Below, in pieces: positions 44,327 to 56,198 of a stretch of DNA of 64,000 bases (position 1 is its first letter; every line of letters starts with the position of its first letter). Both the position numbers and the translations under genes were made by a program. The notes beneath the pieces are model-generated. The model worked only from the letters and a program-made list of their open reading frames with translations, had not been told where the DNA came from and searched no databases. This DNA is from Auxenochlorella pyrenoidosa (taxonomy: Eukaryota; Chlorophyta; Trebouxiophyceae; Chlorellales; Chlorellaceae): positions 1,250,380-1,314,379 of the forward strand of contig KQ481950.1 in NCBI GenBank assembly GCA_001430745.1, given 5' to 3'.

Positions 44327-44693
44327 TACAATGACGCAACCTCAATGAAGTGCGGAAACCATGTCGTTACAAATGAAGCACGTTGAAGAGGGCACTCCAC
44401 AACACGCCATTGTGATCAAACATCCCCACGGGGAGGAGCGGGCGCCCTGCACCACCCAATGGCTGCAGCGCGGCTATCGAAAGACGGATTCGCAAATAGT
44501 TGCACCCACCGCCATGAGCGCAGGCTGCGTGCCCGGCCCCCTTTTCCCGACTTTCTTCCGGCCGCCGGCAGCGCTGCTGTCGCCTCGTGGGCTCGCCTGA
44601 TCGTAATCAGAGACTGCAAGCTGCGTTCTGCCTGTCGCAAAAGTTGTCGCCTGGCTGCGGCTGCCACTGGCTGTCTGTGGACCCGCCAAAGCC
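44327..44693. other. Intergenic region BIO3-BIO1 / GT61
   Basis: 367 bp holding the GT61 promoter. No gene or clear element seen. Confidence 0.4.
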
Positions 44694-47600
44694 ATGAAGG
44701 GCGAGCAGCAGCTGCTGCGCCTTGGGTCGGAGAGCGATGAAGATGATCGCAAGGTGAAACGCGCTTGCCTGAGCCCGCTGCTGCCCGCTAACGCCATGGA
44801 TGTTTTGTCTCTGTTGCCATCCTCACCCCACACCTGTTCTGCCCGATTCTCACTGGCGCGGCTATGTCCTGCAGAGCCCGCACTGGTCCCTGGCAACTTT
44901 TGGCTTCCAGCAGCGCCGGCCGCCACCGGCACCGGGCAGCAGCGGCGATCGCAAAGGCACCGCCCAGTTTGCTGTGCAGTGCGAGCCTGGATGGTCGCCT
45001 GCACAGCCTGCCCCGCAGCATGCCGCAGCTCAGCCTTGGTTCCCCCATGTTCGATGCGCAACCAGCAAGCAGTGGCGGGTCGGCCTGGTGGCTGCTGCTC
45101 TCTTGGCACTGCTCGTCTGGGGCTGTGTGCACCTCTCCGCCAGGCGCCACATTGCTAGCGGCAGCAGTGGAGACCACAGGCAGCAGCCTCAGCAGCAGCA
45201 ATGCCGCCTTTCGGTGCGCGGCTCAGTGTGGGACCAGCACTGCCAGCGGCTGGAGCGGGTGTGCGTGGACCAGGGCATGCTCATCCTGCACGACAGCAGG
45301 TACCAGCAGCGGGGCGGGCGCAAGGCCGGCAAGCTGCCCGAGCTGCTGGTGGACACATCCAAGGTGACAGTGCGGGTCCTGGCCGGGTGGTGGCAGGTGT
45401 GAGTGTGGATTGCAATGGCAGGGCAGTGGAGTAGCCTGGCCTGCCATTGCCCACAACTTAGAGCCCATCCAAGCTGATTGCATGGGTGGAAGGAAAGCCC
45501 TGCCACCGTGTCGCACACTCAATCCTGCCCTGCACGTCTGCTCTCGCCTCCTCAGATCTACGAGTACCCGTGGCGCGCGTCTAGCAGCAGCAGCGCTGGC
45601 AGTGGCAGCTCAGATGGCGCGGAGGGGGGCGCTGATGGGCTTGGCCCCAGCGGGCGGCGCCTGCGGTACCAGGTGCAGGAGCCGACGCGCACGCGGCGCA
45701 TCCCGCCGCTGCCCATGAGGCCCGCCACCTCTCAGGAGCCAGCCCCCTACCTCCAGGTGCGGGACTGCTCCCTGCAGCGCCTGCCTGCAGGCGGGCAGCG
45801 CCGCCCAGCCCAGCCCGCGCCATGCTTGTCACCCCAGTTCTTAGTATGCTGGCATCAAGCCTTGGCTAGTTTGCTTCCTGCTGCTTTGAGCTGCAGGAGC
45901 CGCAGTTCTCCGCTTGCACCGTGCCCATCTTCCTGTACGCCTCCTGGCGTGGCAACTTCTTCCACGTCTTCAAGGGTGGGGCGGGAGCAGGGCGGGCTCT
46001 GTTGGCATGCTGGCTTGCGATCAGGATGCTCAAGGCTTGCTTCCATCGTGGCAGCAGGCGCCAAGCATTGTGTGCTTTTGCCACACTGTCTGCCCTGTAG
46101 CTCACTATGGGCCCCTCTGTCCATCGCCTCTGCACTTGCATGCAGACTTGTCGGCTGTTGTTTACGCTATGCTGCGGCGCACTCCCTGGCGGGCGCATGC
46201 CAAGCTGGTGTCTGTAACCCCAGAGGGCCTGCCCTTGACGCAGCCCGAGGCGGCGCTGCTGCCCATGCTGAGCCCGCTGAGCGTGCAGACGATGGCGGAG
46301 TTCAGCAGCAGGCTGCCTTGGGGCTACCGGCCAGAGGTGGGGTTGGCTACTGTGCTGCAGCCTTGGCCAGTGGGGGTGCCTGATCGCTGAGCACGTGTGA
46401 AGAAGTGGCCGCTGGCACCTCCCGGGCTTCCCTTGCATAACCAGTCGACCTGGCAACAGCACGCTAGAAGTCACCCGATCCCAGCACAGCGACAGCTGTT
46501 GTGTGCAGCCCTGCCCTCTCACCCCGCGTGCCAGCGCTGCTGCCGCAGCTGGATGCCTCTCAGCCGCCCGCCAGCTACGAGGGCGGCGAGCGGCGCTGCT
46601 TCCAGGCCGCCTTCTTCTGCGGCCGCAACTTCCCGCTGGACCGCGGCCTGCCTGACGAGGACGAGGCGGCTCTAAGCTCAAAGCAGGCGGCTGCAGCGCT
46701 GGCGCAGCGCATTCCAGTCGAGCCTTACAGCTTTGGCCAAGCGGTGGCAATGTTCAAGCAGCAGCAGCAGCAGCAGCAGCAGCGCCAGGTTGGCAACCGC
46801 ACGCATGCCGGCGTCCCGGATGCCATCAGCCTGCAGATAGCTGCAGCAACTGCGGCGGGCATGCCACCGCTGGCTGCAGTGGCGCCGTCGACAGAGCGTG
46901 CACGCACTTCTGGCAGGCTGCGCATCGTCTTCATGAAGCGGGGGTCGGAGGGCCGGCAGATTCTGAATGTCGCAGAGCTGCTGCAGCGTTGCAACTCCTG
47001 GCGGCATGAGATGCCTGGGGGTGGGCCGGCAGTGACGGCAGAATGCACAGAGGCAAGTGACAAACGCCCTGCCTGCATTGCATCTTCTTTGCTGCCTCTC
47101 AGCTACCTTTTAACGTGCATGGGCATGAGCCGTAGCCTGCCCTTGCACTGCTTCCTGTTTGCAGGGCAGTGCTCAGCGCTCTCGTAGCACATATGCTTGC
47201 TGGACCAACTGCCTCAACCCTTGCTTATCATTGCGACATCCCACAGGTGTCCCTGCCTGACCTCGAGTCTGGGGTGGCTGCTGCCCGGCAGGCGGATGTG
47301 TTCATCGGCATGCATGGTGAGTTGCTGACTGCTTGCAGCCTTGCTGCTGCCCAAGTGTTGGGCGAGGGAGGTGGGCCCCGACTGGGCCCCTGCTACCATG
47401 CTTGTGTTTGTGCTGCTCTGTCCTCGATATCTTCTTCACTACTGCGCCCCCGCAGGCGCCAACCTGGCAAACGGCTGGATGCTGCGGCCTGGCGCCAGCG
47501 TGATCGAGCTGATCCCGTACCAGTTTGACACTGGGCGGGGGGCCATGGTCTTCAGCAGCATGAACGCAAAGGTACGGCTGCGCTTGCCTGCGCAGGCGTC

Positions 47601-48111
47601 CGGGGAGCCAATGCTGTGCCGTAATCTCGCCGGTGTGCTGGCAGTTGGGTTACACACTGCAAGAAGCAGACGCACTGGATGGCCGCTGGCATGGGCAGCA
47701 TTGCATCGTTGTTTGCAACATGCCGCGGGGCACCACACCCCTGTCCTCCCTGCGCAAAGCACAGCTGCTCGGCAACGCTCCCCGGCCCTGCAGGACGCCA
47801 CCTCCCAGGTCCTCTGGTGGGTGGGCATCCTCTGCGACCCCTCGGCCTCCACCCCCGGGCCCGACGAGCACGCCGGCACCGGGCTCCCCGAGTGGTGGCC
47901 CCGCGACCGCAGCTCGCGTGTGCCCTGGGCAGCCCTGGAGGCGGCGCTGGCCGATGTGGTGGCCGCCGGCGGCAGCCAGCAGCGCTACCTCGAGCACTAT
48001 GCGGCCAACCGGCACCGCTTCTACTTTGGCGGCGGCGGGGTGCTGGGCCACGGCGCGCGCTGCCCCAACGCCACGGCTGGGGGCGGCAACAGGCGGCTGG
48101 CCAGCGCGTAG
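44694..48111 (+). CDS. Glycosyltransferase family 61 protein (Golgi type II membrane)
   Basis: GT61/DUF563 family; plant members add xylose or arabinose to N-glycans and wall polymers, and animal EOGT belongs here too. ATG 44694 (MKGEQQLLRLGSESDEDDRK) starts an acidic cytosolic tail, followed by a membrane anchor (WRVGLVAAALLALLVWGCVH). Luminal part: VWDQHCQRLERVCVDQGMLI, CTVPIFLYASWRGNFFHVFK, SVQTMAEFSSRLPWGYRPE, QAAFFCGRNFPLDRGLPDED, RLRIVFMKRGSEGRQILNVA, and the family signature VFIGMHGANLANGWMLRPGA then SVIELIPYQFD. It ends NRRLASA-stop at 48111. About ten exons. A Q8 run (46759-46782) sits in a variable loop. Donor and acceptor sugars cannot be told. Confidence 0.9.
46759..46782 (+). repeat. 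(CAG)8 microsatellite in the GT61 coding sequence
   Basis: Perfect run of eight CAG codons coding Gln; length is likely to vary between strains. Confidence 0.9.
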
Positions 48112-48207
48112 TGTGCTTCACGGCTGTTGAGCAGAATCATGGCACACCCTTTCATTGTCATTTCTCCTCAGATTGGATTAATTTGGAATCAAGCGGTAGG
48201 GACGCGC

Positions 48208-48212
48208 TGTAA
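48208..48212 (+). terminator. Poly(A) signal TGTAA for GT61
   Basis: TGTAA 97 nt after the stop, within the 268-bp convergent spacer shared with the CapA-like gene. No - strand signal was seen for the CapA-like gene. Confidence 0.5.
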
Positions 48213-48379
48213 ATCCTTGCAGAACACGTGCACGTCGGCAGCAGGGGATGCATGCAGCAATGCTAGACAGGCACACGGCAAGGTCACTGCCCCATCACAA
48301 GACCAAGCAGCCTCGTCAGGAGCGAGTGCCCCCCGCTGCCGTGCCCACCTACCCCTTCGCTGCCAGCTGCGCTGCCCTC

Positions 48380-51354
48380 CTAGCCGCCGCCCTCTTCTCC
48401 GTTGCCGCTGCCGCCCTGCAGCTGGATGGTCAGGCGCTCGCCCTGCCCATCCAACACCCGCGTGCCAAGCGCCTTGCAAAACTCCCTGAGCCGGGTGCGC
48501 AGCCAGCGCGCGTCCCGCTTGTGGGCTGTGTGCACCTCTGACAGGTAGCGCGGCTGGCCGGAGCTCTGTAGGTGGGGAGCGGGAGGAGTGCTGTCAGGCA
48601 ACACATCCTGGAGGGAAGGGGAGAGCCGTGCCGCCTGCCCTCTGCAGGGAGCCTCCTCTGCGGCTGCTCACAAAGCTGGAGGCTCGGAGCCTGCAAGCGC
48701 GGGCTCTATTTATGCAGGAGCCTCTTCACGCCATTGCCGCTTTCCATGCCGCGCATGACGAGCAGTGCCCTGCGCGGGCGCAGTGCCGCCCACCTGCCAG
48801 GTGTGCACGATGCGGGTGGGCACCATCTCCAGCTCGGCGGGCACGCCGTCGCTGATGTGGCAGCAGTACAGGAAGCCCAGGTCGTTCCTGAAGCCCTCGT
48901 CCAGCCGATAGTCGTCAATGAAGCCGCCTGGAGCCGCAGGAGGCGGCGAAAGCGTGGGCACGGGTCGTGCACAGTCTGCATCCGGCAGCAGTCTTTGCCT
49001 CGCGTGTGCTGCCCGCATGCGCTGCACCAGCAGCTGATCGCGGCACTCCCAATGCACCCCTGGCCTGGCGCCCTCCCCTCAGCCCTGCTCACCTGCGCCA
49101 TACACAATGGGGCGCTGCCTGTACACTTCGATACCTGCACTCTGTGGCAGGAGGCAGGGGCGTGAACGAGCGGGCATCCACTTTTGGGTCCCGGCAGGCG
49201 AGGTCCCAGGCCTGCCGCCCTGCGACCATGAGGACCCGCTGTCCGGTGCACCGCTGGTGAAGCGTCGGGTGATGCAGTGCAGGCCCGGGCTGGCCTTATG
49301 CCAGTATGAGGATGACCGACTTACCCTGGATGTGGTGGGAGCTGCAGGAGGGGGGGGGAGGCGGCACGCGGCTGTGGAGCACACAGGCAGCTGCAGGGCA
49401 GGGCAGAGACTCACAGCATGCCCTCCAAGTCCAGCTTTGCAAGTGGCTGCAGCAAAGCAGCCTGCCCTGAGTACGTCGGCGCTGCAGCACCTGCCAGCCC
49501 ACTGCCTGCAGCCGGGGCGCCCTGCTCACAACCCAAGTCCGGGTAGCAACGCGCTCCAGCTGCTCCCACCTGTGACCAAACACGATGTCTGCCCCGCAGT
49601 CAATGAAGGCACGGCCGAGGCGGCGGATGGCGGCTGACGGGTGCCAACGCCAGTTGGGGCCCCTGCAGGGCCATGTGCAGCAGGCAGCGCACAGCCACAA
49701 GAGGTGTGCATCCATAGAACTGCGGGGGAAGCGGTACTGCGGCTGTCGACCAGATCAAGAAGAATAGAGTATAGAGTACAGTGCCCAGCACAACAAAAGA
49801 AGGTACCGACAGTGGATACACCACTTGCCAGTGTATGAACACGACCGTGATTTCTGCCCCTGCCTCCCGCGCAGATGCCAGCTGCGCAGCGACGGCTTCC
49901 TCGCTGAAGTCCTCTGTCGACATGTCAGGGGAAGGTGCCACCATGGCTGCGGCTGAGTGGCGAGGCCGCCATGCGTGCAGCATGGCCAGCTCCAGCGGCC
50001 ACCTGGCCTGCTGAGTGCTCGCTCTAAGAGGCTGCACACTCACGCATTGGTTGTAAGCTTCACTGCTTCTCACTGCTCGCAGATGACACAACCAGACGCA
50101 CCAGGATCAATGTAGTTTATGCCTGGTCGGTGCTCCGAGGCTGCCCATCTGTCATAGTGGTCTGCAGCAGCAGTCAGCAGCCAGATGTGGTCAGATGCTG
50201 AGACGGTTGCAAGGGGATGTACAATCAGAGCAGGTATGCACGGCAATCAGCGTTGCGCAGAAGTCTACGCATCAGACCTGGCCTGCACACTGCATGGCTG
50301 CAGCCAGCGGCAGCCTGAGAGCATTGGCGCAGCCCACCCCCAGAGCAGCCTCGGCTGAGCTACCACGCATGCAGCCACTGGCTCGGCACTCGTTTTGCTC
50401 CCTGCTGGCCTTCACCTGCATACGACAGGAAGGCCAGTTTCAGCCCCGCCCTCTCAAGGATGGCAGGAGCTGCCGCCTCCTCTGCACGCCCAGCTCCAGC
50501 GCATGCGATGCCGGCGGCGTGCAGCACCCGCCGTGTCTCTGCCAGCCCGGCCTCTCGATAGTCCAGTGAGTGGTTGTTGGCCAGGGAGACGAAATCGAAG
50601 CCAGCATTCCTGATGGGAGGCAGGCAGGCTGGCAGGGCGGTGTCTGGCACGCAGAGGCGGCCATGCGGTTCTGGGGGACGACAGGCAGGCAGCACAGGCA
50701 CCAACCGGCTATGTGGGAGCAGCCCCAGATTTGACCATGCGCAAGCTCACTTGAGGGCAGCCACGTTGAAGGGGCTCAGCTTGAAGTTGAACTCCTTTTC
50801 GTCCTGCGGTGGATGTCTGGGGCGGAGGCTGACGTGCGCAATGGCAGCAGCCATGAAGCGCTGTCGCATGACTATGTGCACAGAATGGCGGTCACGGTCA
50901 AAGTCCTGCTGACCTGGGCTGCGTGGGCCCTTCAGTTGGGACATCCTCGTGCACACCAGCAGGCCTGCAACGCAGCCCCACCTTGTCTTCCTCTGCCGTC
51001 ACAGCGCACTCCAGGTTGGCTGCCACCAGCTGGCACTCCCCTGGCAGCGCCATGCCGCCCCGCAGGAGCGGCAGCGTGTCACCCCACACCCGCTCCAGCT
51101 GCGCCGGCAGCGCGCTCAGCGAGTCGTCCACCACCTGCATGTGCATTGACAGCAATCAGGGATGAAGGATCTGTAATCCGGGCTGTGCAGCAGGGGGGCG
51201 TGTCTTCGCTCCTGGGCTTCGGAGGACGGAGCAACGGTGATTGGCAAGCCAGGTCGAATATTTTGGCTCGGCTCACCCGCCCAAGCATGCAGTCTCCAAG
51301 CATCACCAAGGCTAGCTTGCGGCTGGCAGGGCCATGGGCTGCAGCGGCATTCAT
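48380..51354 (-). CDS. CapA/PGA_cap family metallophosphatase-like protein
   Basis: Belongs to the bacterial-type CapA (poly-gamma-glutamate capsule) family, a metallophosphoesterase fold. I chose ATG 51354 (MNAAAAHGPASRKLALVMLG), since the family's first strand and metal motif GDCMLGR follow directly. In order: VDDSLSALPAQLERVW, VAANLECAVT (NxE), FNFKLSPFNVAALK, GFDFVSLANNHSLDYREAGL (NNH), AGAGRAEEAAAPAIL, AGAEITVVFIHWGPNWRWHP (HWG), RAFIDCGADIVFGHRWEQLE, IVYGAGGFIDDYRLDE, LEMVPTRIVHTWQ and the C-terminal exon ending GNGEEGGG-stop at 48380. Bacterial members usually have GHH or GHxH where this protein has GHRW, so one metal or active-site ligand may differ. A longer N-terminus (to about 51600) is open but not conserved. 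The substrate in an alga is unknown; no other capsule gene is nearby. Confidence 0.86.
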
Positions 51355-51897
51355 CCGGATCTGTCTAGTGGTGGCTATGCCGCCCTGCACAGGCAGGGGC
51401 ACTGGCGGTGAGGTGTCGGCTAGGTCGGAAACCGCGGCGGCGGCGCTGTATTCTTGAAAACTCAACCTTTTCCCTTTCGAACCTTGCCTTGACAGAGGGC
51501 CTGCAACCCTCTGGCCGCAGGCGCGCGCACTCAATCGTCTTGGCCAGACTGCCAGTGACGCAGGATTGCTATTACCGAACTTTAAAGTGATGTGCATGAG
51601 GAAGTACATGCAATGAATATAGGGGCAGACAGGGAGCATGCTTGTGAGAAGCTGCTCTGCTTTGGCCGCCAGCGCCAGCGCCAGCGTGAGCGGAACCCTC
51701 TTTGTGCGTCTGCGTTGCTATGGGCTCGCCATCCCGTTTCACGAAGTGATCACAGATTGGTGATGCTCCCAAACGTGCGGCCAAGAGCCTTAAGTCGCCA
51801 CAACTTTGCACGACGCTCCAGCGCCGCTTGCTGCACTGCTGCACGTTCGCATCGAGTCCCTCGATCTATCAATACAGTCGTGAGCTGCTTCGCTGCA
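51355..51897. promoter_or_regulatory. Divergent promoter region (CapA-like / TMEM53-like)
   Basis: 543 bp between divergent start codons. Open frames extend into it from both genes, so one or both N-termini could be longer. No decisive element seen. Confidence 0.4.
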
Positions 51898-53262
51898 ATG
51901 AAGGCGGGCCAGCGGCTCGGACTGCGGCTCACCATCCCGCAGGGCTGTGAACCCGGCGCCCCTCTAGTGGTAGGTTGCAGCTTGGAATTTGCTGAGGCAT
52001 CGTACATGCCATCAAGCGCAGCGTGGAGCCTGCAGGGTTGTTGCCTGCCGCTGCCGCCAACGCCTCAGCTGCCACTGCGTGCTTGCCACCGCCTTGCCTC
52101 TGCTGCCTCCAATCCCCAGCTGTGATGTCGGCAGCTTAGTTGATGCACTCTCACACTCTTATCTGCAGGTCGTGTTGGGCTGGTATGGCGCCAAGGATCG
52201 GCATGTGGCCAAGTACAGCAGCCTGCTCGCAAAGGAGGGTTACCCCTCTGTGCGGGGCGTGCTGCCTGGGCCCGCCGTCTTTTCGCCGCTGCCCTTCCCG
52301 CGGCGCCGCTTTGCAGCCGCGCTGCTCAACTACTTGGGAGCTGTGGATCCCCCAGGGGAGCGCAAGCTGGTGTTCTATGCCTTCTCCAACGGTGAGGGGC
52401 CGAGCAAGGGGCACAACACCCGGGCGCAGCCTCGGCATCATGCACGCATGTTGCGGCCAGCATGAGCCAAGCGCGAACTGGCCCCAAGCCTGTGCGGTCT
52501 GCATGCGTGCCTGCCGTACCGTCATGCCACTGCGTGACGAGCGTTTGCACATGGGCGCTGGGCCGCGAGTCTTCAACATGTCCTGCCCTTGACCTGCTGC
52601 GCCCCTCCCGCAGGCGGCGCCTTTGTGCTGGAGCAGGCGGACCTGCTGCTGCGGCAGGAGCCGCGCTACGCCCCGCTGGCCGACCGCGTGGCGGGGTGCA
52701 TCTACGACAGCGCGCCCTGCTACCTGCACCCCCTGGCGGGCGCTGCCGCCATGGGCCAGGGCCGCAGCCCGCCAGTGCGGGCGCTCGCGACGGCGCTCTT
52801 CCTCCTGCTGGCCCTGGTGGGCATGCTCACGTCGCCGCGGCGGCCGCAGCGCTTCTGGTGAGGCTGGCGGTGGGAAGCGGGGATGAGCCGGGGTGGGAAG
52901 CCTGCTTCACAGTGCCCAGCAATGCTACGGCATCATACTGTTGTCTGTCATCTGGCACAGCTCAGCCCAATCTGCCGAAATCTGTGCTGCCCTCCTGCCA
53001 TTCAGCCTCAACACATGATCCTCCCTGCAGGCAGAGCATGCAAGACCTGCGGCTGGGGCCTCGCAGCCTGTATGTGTACAGCCAGGATGACCCGCTGTGC
53101 GACGCCGCCAGGCTGGACCAGCTCATCGCCGGCAGGCGTGCGGCGGGCGCCAACGTCGCGGCCCTGCGCTGGCAGCGCTCCCAGCACGTGGCCCACCTGC
53201 TGCAGCACTACAAAGAGTACACCGCAGCCCTGTTCAAGTTCTTGAGAGGCGTGCCGCGGTAG
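51898..53262 (+). CDS. TMEM53 / DUF829 alpha/beta-hydrolase-fold protein
   Basis: Family known in animals as TMEM53 and in plants as DUF829 proteins; enzymatic role unproven. ATG 51898 (MKAGQRLGLRLTIPQGCEPG), splicing at GTAGGT into VVLGWYGAKDRHVAKYSSLL. Then RRRFAAALLNYLGAV and a nucleophile-elbow-like VFYAFSNGGAFVLEQADLLL (SNGG). Next come CIYDSAPCYLHPLAG, a hydrophobic stretch ALATALFLLLALVGMLTS, SLYVYSQDDPLCDAARLDQL (candidate Asp) and WQRSQHVAHLLQHYKEYTAA (candidate His), stop at 53262. The Ser-Asp-His order fits a serine hydrolase. An upstream in-frame ATG at 51761 would add an Arg/Ser-rich presequence that could target an organelle. Confidence 0.87.
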
Positions 53263-53602
53263 CTACGGCGTGCTCCCCAACATGAACCAACGGTTAACCC
53301 CGCGGGCTATAGCGCTCCCTCCGCGCTGTGCCCCCAGTCCTCCACCTGCCCTCTGACCTCAGAGCTAATGTCAGCCCTCTGAGCTTCGCGAATGTGTCAC
53401 GGCAAGAGAGGCTAGTGAAGATGCCCAGGTGGGGTGGCGTGCACTCAAGAAGCTGGCCGGGAAGCTAACCTGGACCAGATCTCTGCCAGGTGGAGGAGGA
53501 GGACAGTCAGATCTCCCATCAGTGGCCCCACCGCCGGCGCTGCGACCCCCTCCTCTCCTTGCCAAACAGCCAGCGCCCCGCGTCCAAGGCAAACTCGGCG
53601 CC
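53263..53602. other. Intergenic region, no gene seen
   Basis: 340 bp holding the 3' end of the TMEM53-like gene and the promoter of the secreted Ala-rich gene. No TGTAA signal found. Confidence 0.4.
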
Positions 53603-55219
53603 ATGGACCGCTCGGTCGCTGTCCTGCTCGCGCTGCTGGCGATAATCGCCGGCGCCTCGGCTACCGAGGATCCAGGTGCAGAGCAGGGCTTGAGGCTGGC
53701 CTGGCTAATCAGCGCATTCCAGGGCCAGAATGGGCGGGCCGAGGCTAGGGTCTGCGCCGGCTTGGCAGGTGTGGAGAGGGGCGCCCGGGGTGCAGTTGGG
53801 GGGCAGACCCACCGAACCTTCAGGCATGGCTAGAGCAGCAGCCCTGCCACAAGAGAACCCTGTGAACGATCAGCAAGCACACTGTCATATGCAGCCTACA
53901 CCTGCCCCACCATGCCGTCAACACTCATGGATTCCGCCCAGCCGCACGCCTGGGCCACCTGCCCTTGACCATGCAGGGCATCGCCACACATTGATGCCAG
54001 AAGAGACTGCCGGTCGCAAGCTGCAGCAGGTGGGCTATTTTTGGTTTGGGTGTGCTGTCCAGCCCTCGTCAGCTCTGCTGCTGCCAGTGCTGCGCTGGTT
54101 GAGCTGCGCACCTGTGGCGCTCCGCTCCGCTGCCTTGCCCAGCAGCAGTCTCGTGAGGTGGCTGGCCGACGTGAGAGGCAGGGCACCGCAGGCTTCCCTC
54201 ACCCGACGCTCCTCCCAGACCCACCCATCGCTCACTCCTTGCCTGCAACCTGCGCTTCCGACTGCCCGCAGGCCATGGTGGAGGCCCACCATCAGGGCGC
54301 ATCCCCCTACCCGCCCCCACCCAGCAAGCCCACCGGCAAGGCGCCCTCTCCACGCGAGGCGGCCACCGCCCTCAAGGCGCCCGCAGCTGAGGCCACCCAC
54401 AGGGTGAGCTGCAGCAGTGCCTGTGTGGGTGCAGACTATAGCTTAAGCCCTGGCGGGTTCCAGTGTGTGTGGGCACACATGTGGTGTGTACACCAGCCAG
54501 GCAGCTCTTGTGCTGGCTATGGCCGACTTGCCATGCTGGTTTGCAGGTGCACGCACATGCCTGCCCGCAATAGGCAACTTGGAATTCGCCGTTACGCATC
54601 CTCCTGCTTCCATGCCGTCTTCAAGCCTTGCGCAGGCCCCCACCCCAGCTGAGGAGGCCGCTGCCAAGGCTGCCGCCAGGGCTGCCGCTACGAAGGCTGC
54701 AGCTGCGAAGGCTGCAGCTGCCAGGCGTCAGGCAAGCTTGCCCATGGCCTGGGATTGCCACGCGCTCTCTGCGGCCGTTGCTGCTTAGGCGTTGCTGCGT
54801 TGCCGCTGTGCCCAGCCCAGCCGTTCTCCCCTGCAAGCCCAACCCTGAGCAGGAGGAAGAGCGGCGCAGGGCTGAGGCTGCCGCCAAGGCTGCCCGCAAG
54901 GTGCCCACCGCCGAGGCTGCTACCACAGTGGCAGTTCGTGGCAAGGTGGGAGGCGTAGCTCAGCCTGTGTGCCTGATGAGAAAGGGCTACATGCACTTGG
55001 CTGGCCTGCACACCATGCAGCCTGGACAGGGCAATGCGGGAAATGGAAGCTAAGAGCATTTGCAAGCCAACTGGTGTCTTCCTGCCACTGGAACGTGCCC
55101 ACAAGCCAGCACCTGTGCCCCGCCGTCTGCCCCCACATGCTCCGCAGCCCCCGCCTGCGACTCCTGCCCATCCAGTCCACGCCTATGGCCGCAAGCTGGC
55201 CCATGCCAGGAGTCCATGA
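53603..55219 (+). CDS. Secreted Ala/Lys/Glu-rich and Pro-rich protein
   Basis: Not recognised. ATG 53603 starts a signal peptide (MDRSVAVLLALLAIIAGASA). Exon 1 (ending ATEDP plus one base) joins in phase to an exon ending GRKLQQ, then to AMVEAHHQGASPYPPPP, where a Pro/Ala/Lys segment follows. The next exon is a long Ala/Lys helix (AEEAAAKAAARAAATKAAAA), followed by EQEEERRRAEAAAKAARKVP, and a last Pro/His/Ala-rich part (VPRRLPPHAPQPPPATPAHP) ending LAHARSP-stop at 55219. Two joins near 54733 and 55070 need a GC donor or AAG acceptor, so the 3' half is provisional. The Ala-rich region would form a highly charged helix. An extracellular or wall role is likely, function unknown. Confidence 0.6.
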
Positions 55220-56090
55220 GGCCAGAATGCTTTGTAGAGAGGACGGGCCTGGAGGGAGCTGGCACGAAATGAACGCACACATGAACAGAGTCTGCATGGA
55301 AAGCATTCACCCACATTGAAACTCACTGCGGAAGGGTCGTCCCTGGCCTGGCGCACAGGGACAGTTCAGCTTGCCACAAGGCACCGCACCGGCCCTCCAT
55401 GAGCCCTGTCCGTCTCCCACGCTTGCAACTTCGTGCAGATTGTGTTGCATTTCCTAGTGCAGGCGCTGGCCAGCCGACGGGAACCGTGCTGTCTGTTGTC
55501 CTCTCATTCCATGTATAGCCCGCTTGGCTCACTGGAGCACACTTGATTACAGGCATGCGTGCGCAACAAAACCCCTGGTGCAGCAGGTTGCAAGTTGTGG
55601 CTGCGGTGCTGGCGTTGGGCCACAGCGTGGCGAGCTGCAGCCTGTGTGAGCTGCGCAAGGGGCTGAGCTGCAGCGCGAGGCGGCTAGCCCGGGCCCGATA
55701 GAGAGACTGGTGTAGCGCCCGATGGGGGGTGATTCCCCTTGGCACGTTGCCCCTTTTGGTCCCCGCCCCCTGCCTTGTGCGGTCTGAGCCGCAGCTCGGG
55801 CGCGACACGCAGCAGTCAGCCCGGCAGGCAGCGCCAGAAAGCAGACAGCCCAGCAGGCAGCTTAGCAGGCAGCGGCAGCAGGCAGCCCAGCAGGCAGCCC
55901 AGCAGGCAGCGGCAGCAAGCAGCGGCAGCAGGCAGCCACGACGCAGCCCATGCACTACCTTGCGTTCATTCATTCCCCATGCATTGCCTGTTCCACACAC
56001 TGTTGCCTTCTCTCTCCCCCTCACGTCATTGCCGTCGGCCGGAGTATGGGCATGAGCTGCCAAGTCGGATACATGCACGGTCCCGCCTCA
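55220..56090. other. Intergenic region left of the LINE, no gene seen
   Basis: 870 bp without a supported gene. It holds the CAG/GCAGGCAGC low-complexity stretch at 55841-55937 and otherwise unremarkable sequence. Confidence 0.45.
55841..55937 (+). repeat. Low-complexity CAGCAGGCAGC repeat
   Basis: Degenerate tandem units of CAGCAGGCAGC and CGGCAGCAGGCAGC, about 97 bp. Confidence 0.8.
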
Positions 56091-56198
56091 CTGAGGTTAG
56101 GGTTTACGTGCCCGGGCAGGACGGTGGCCTGGCACGCCTAACTGCCCCCTGTCCCGGTCCACCAGGGCCTACCATGCGGGGTGACTGTAACACACACA
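56091..56198 (+). repeat. Left copy of a 108-bp inverted repeat
   Basis: Matches the reverse complement of 61114-61221 at 106 of 108 positions (differences at CCCGGG versus CTCGGG and CTGCCCCC versus CTGTCCCC). It starts CTGAGGTTAGGGTTTACG, which contains a plant-telomere-like permutation, and ends TGTAACACACACA. LINE endonuclease coding sequence begins immediately after it. Confidence 0.93.
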
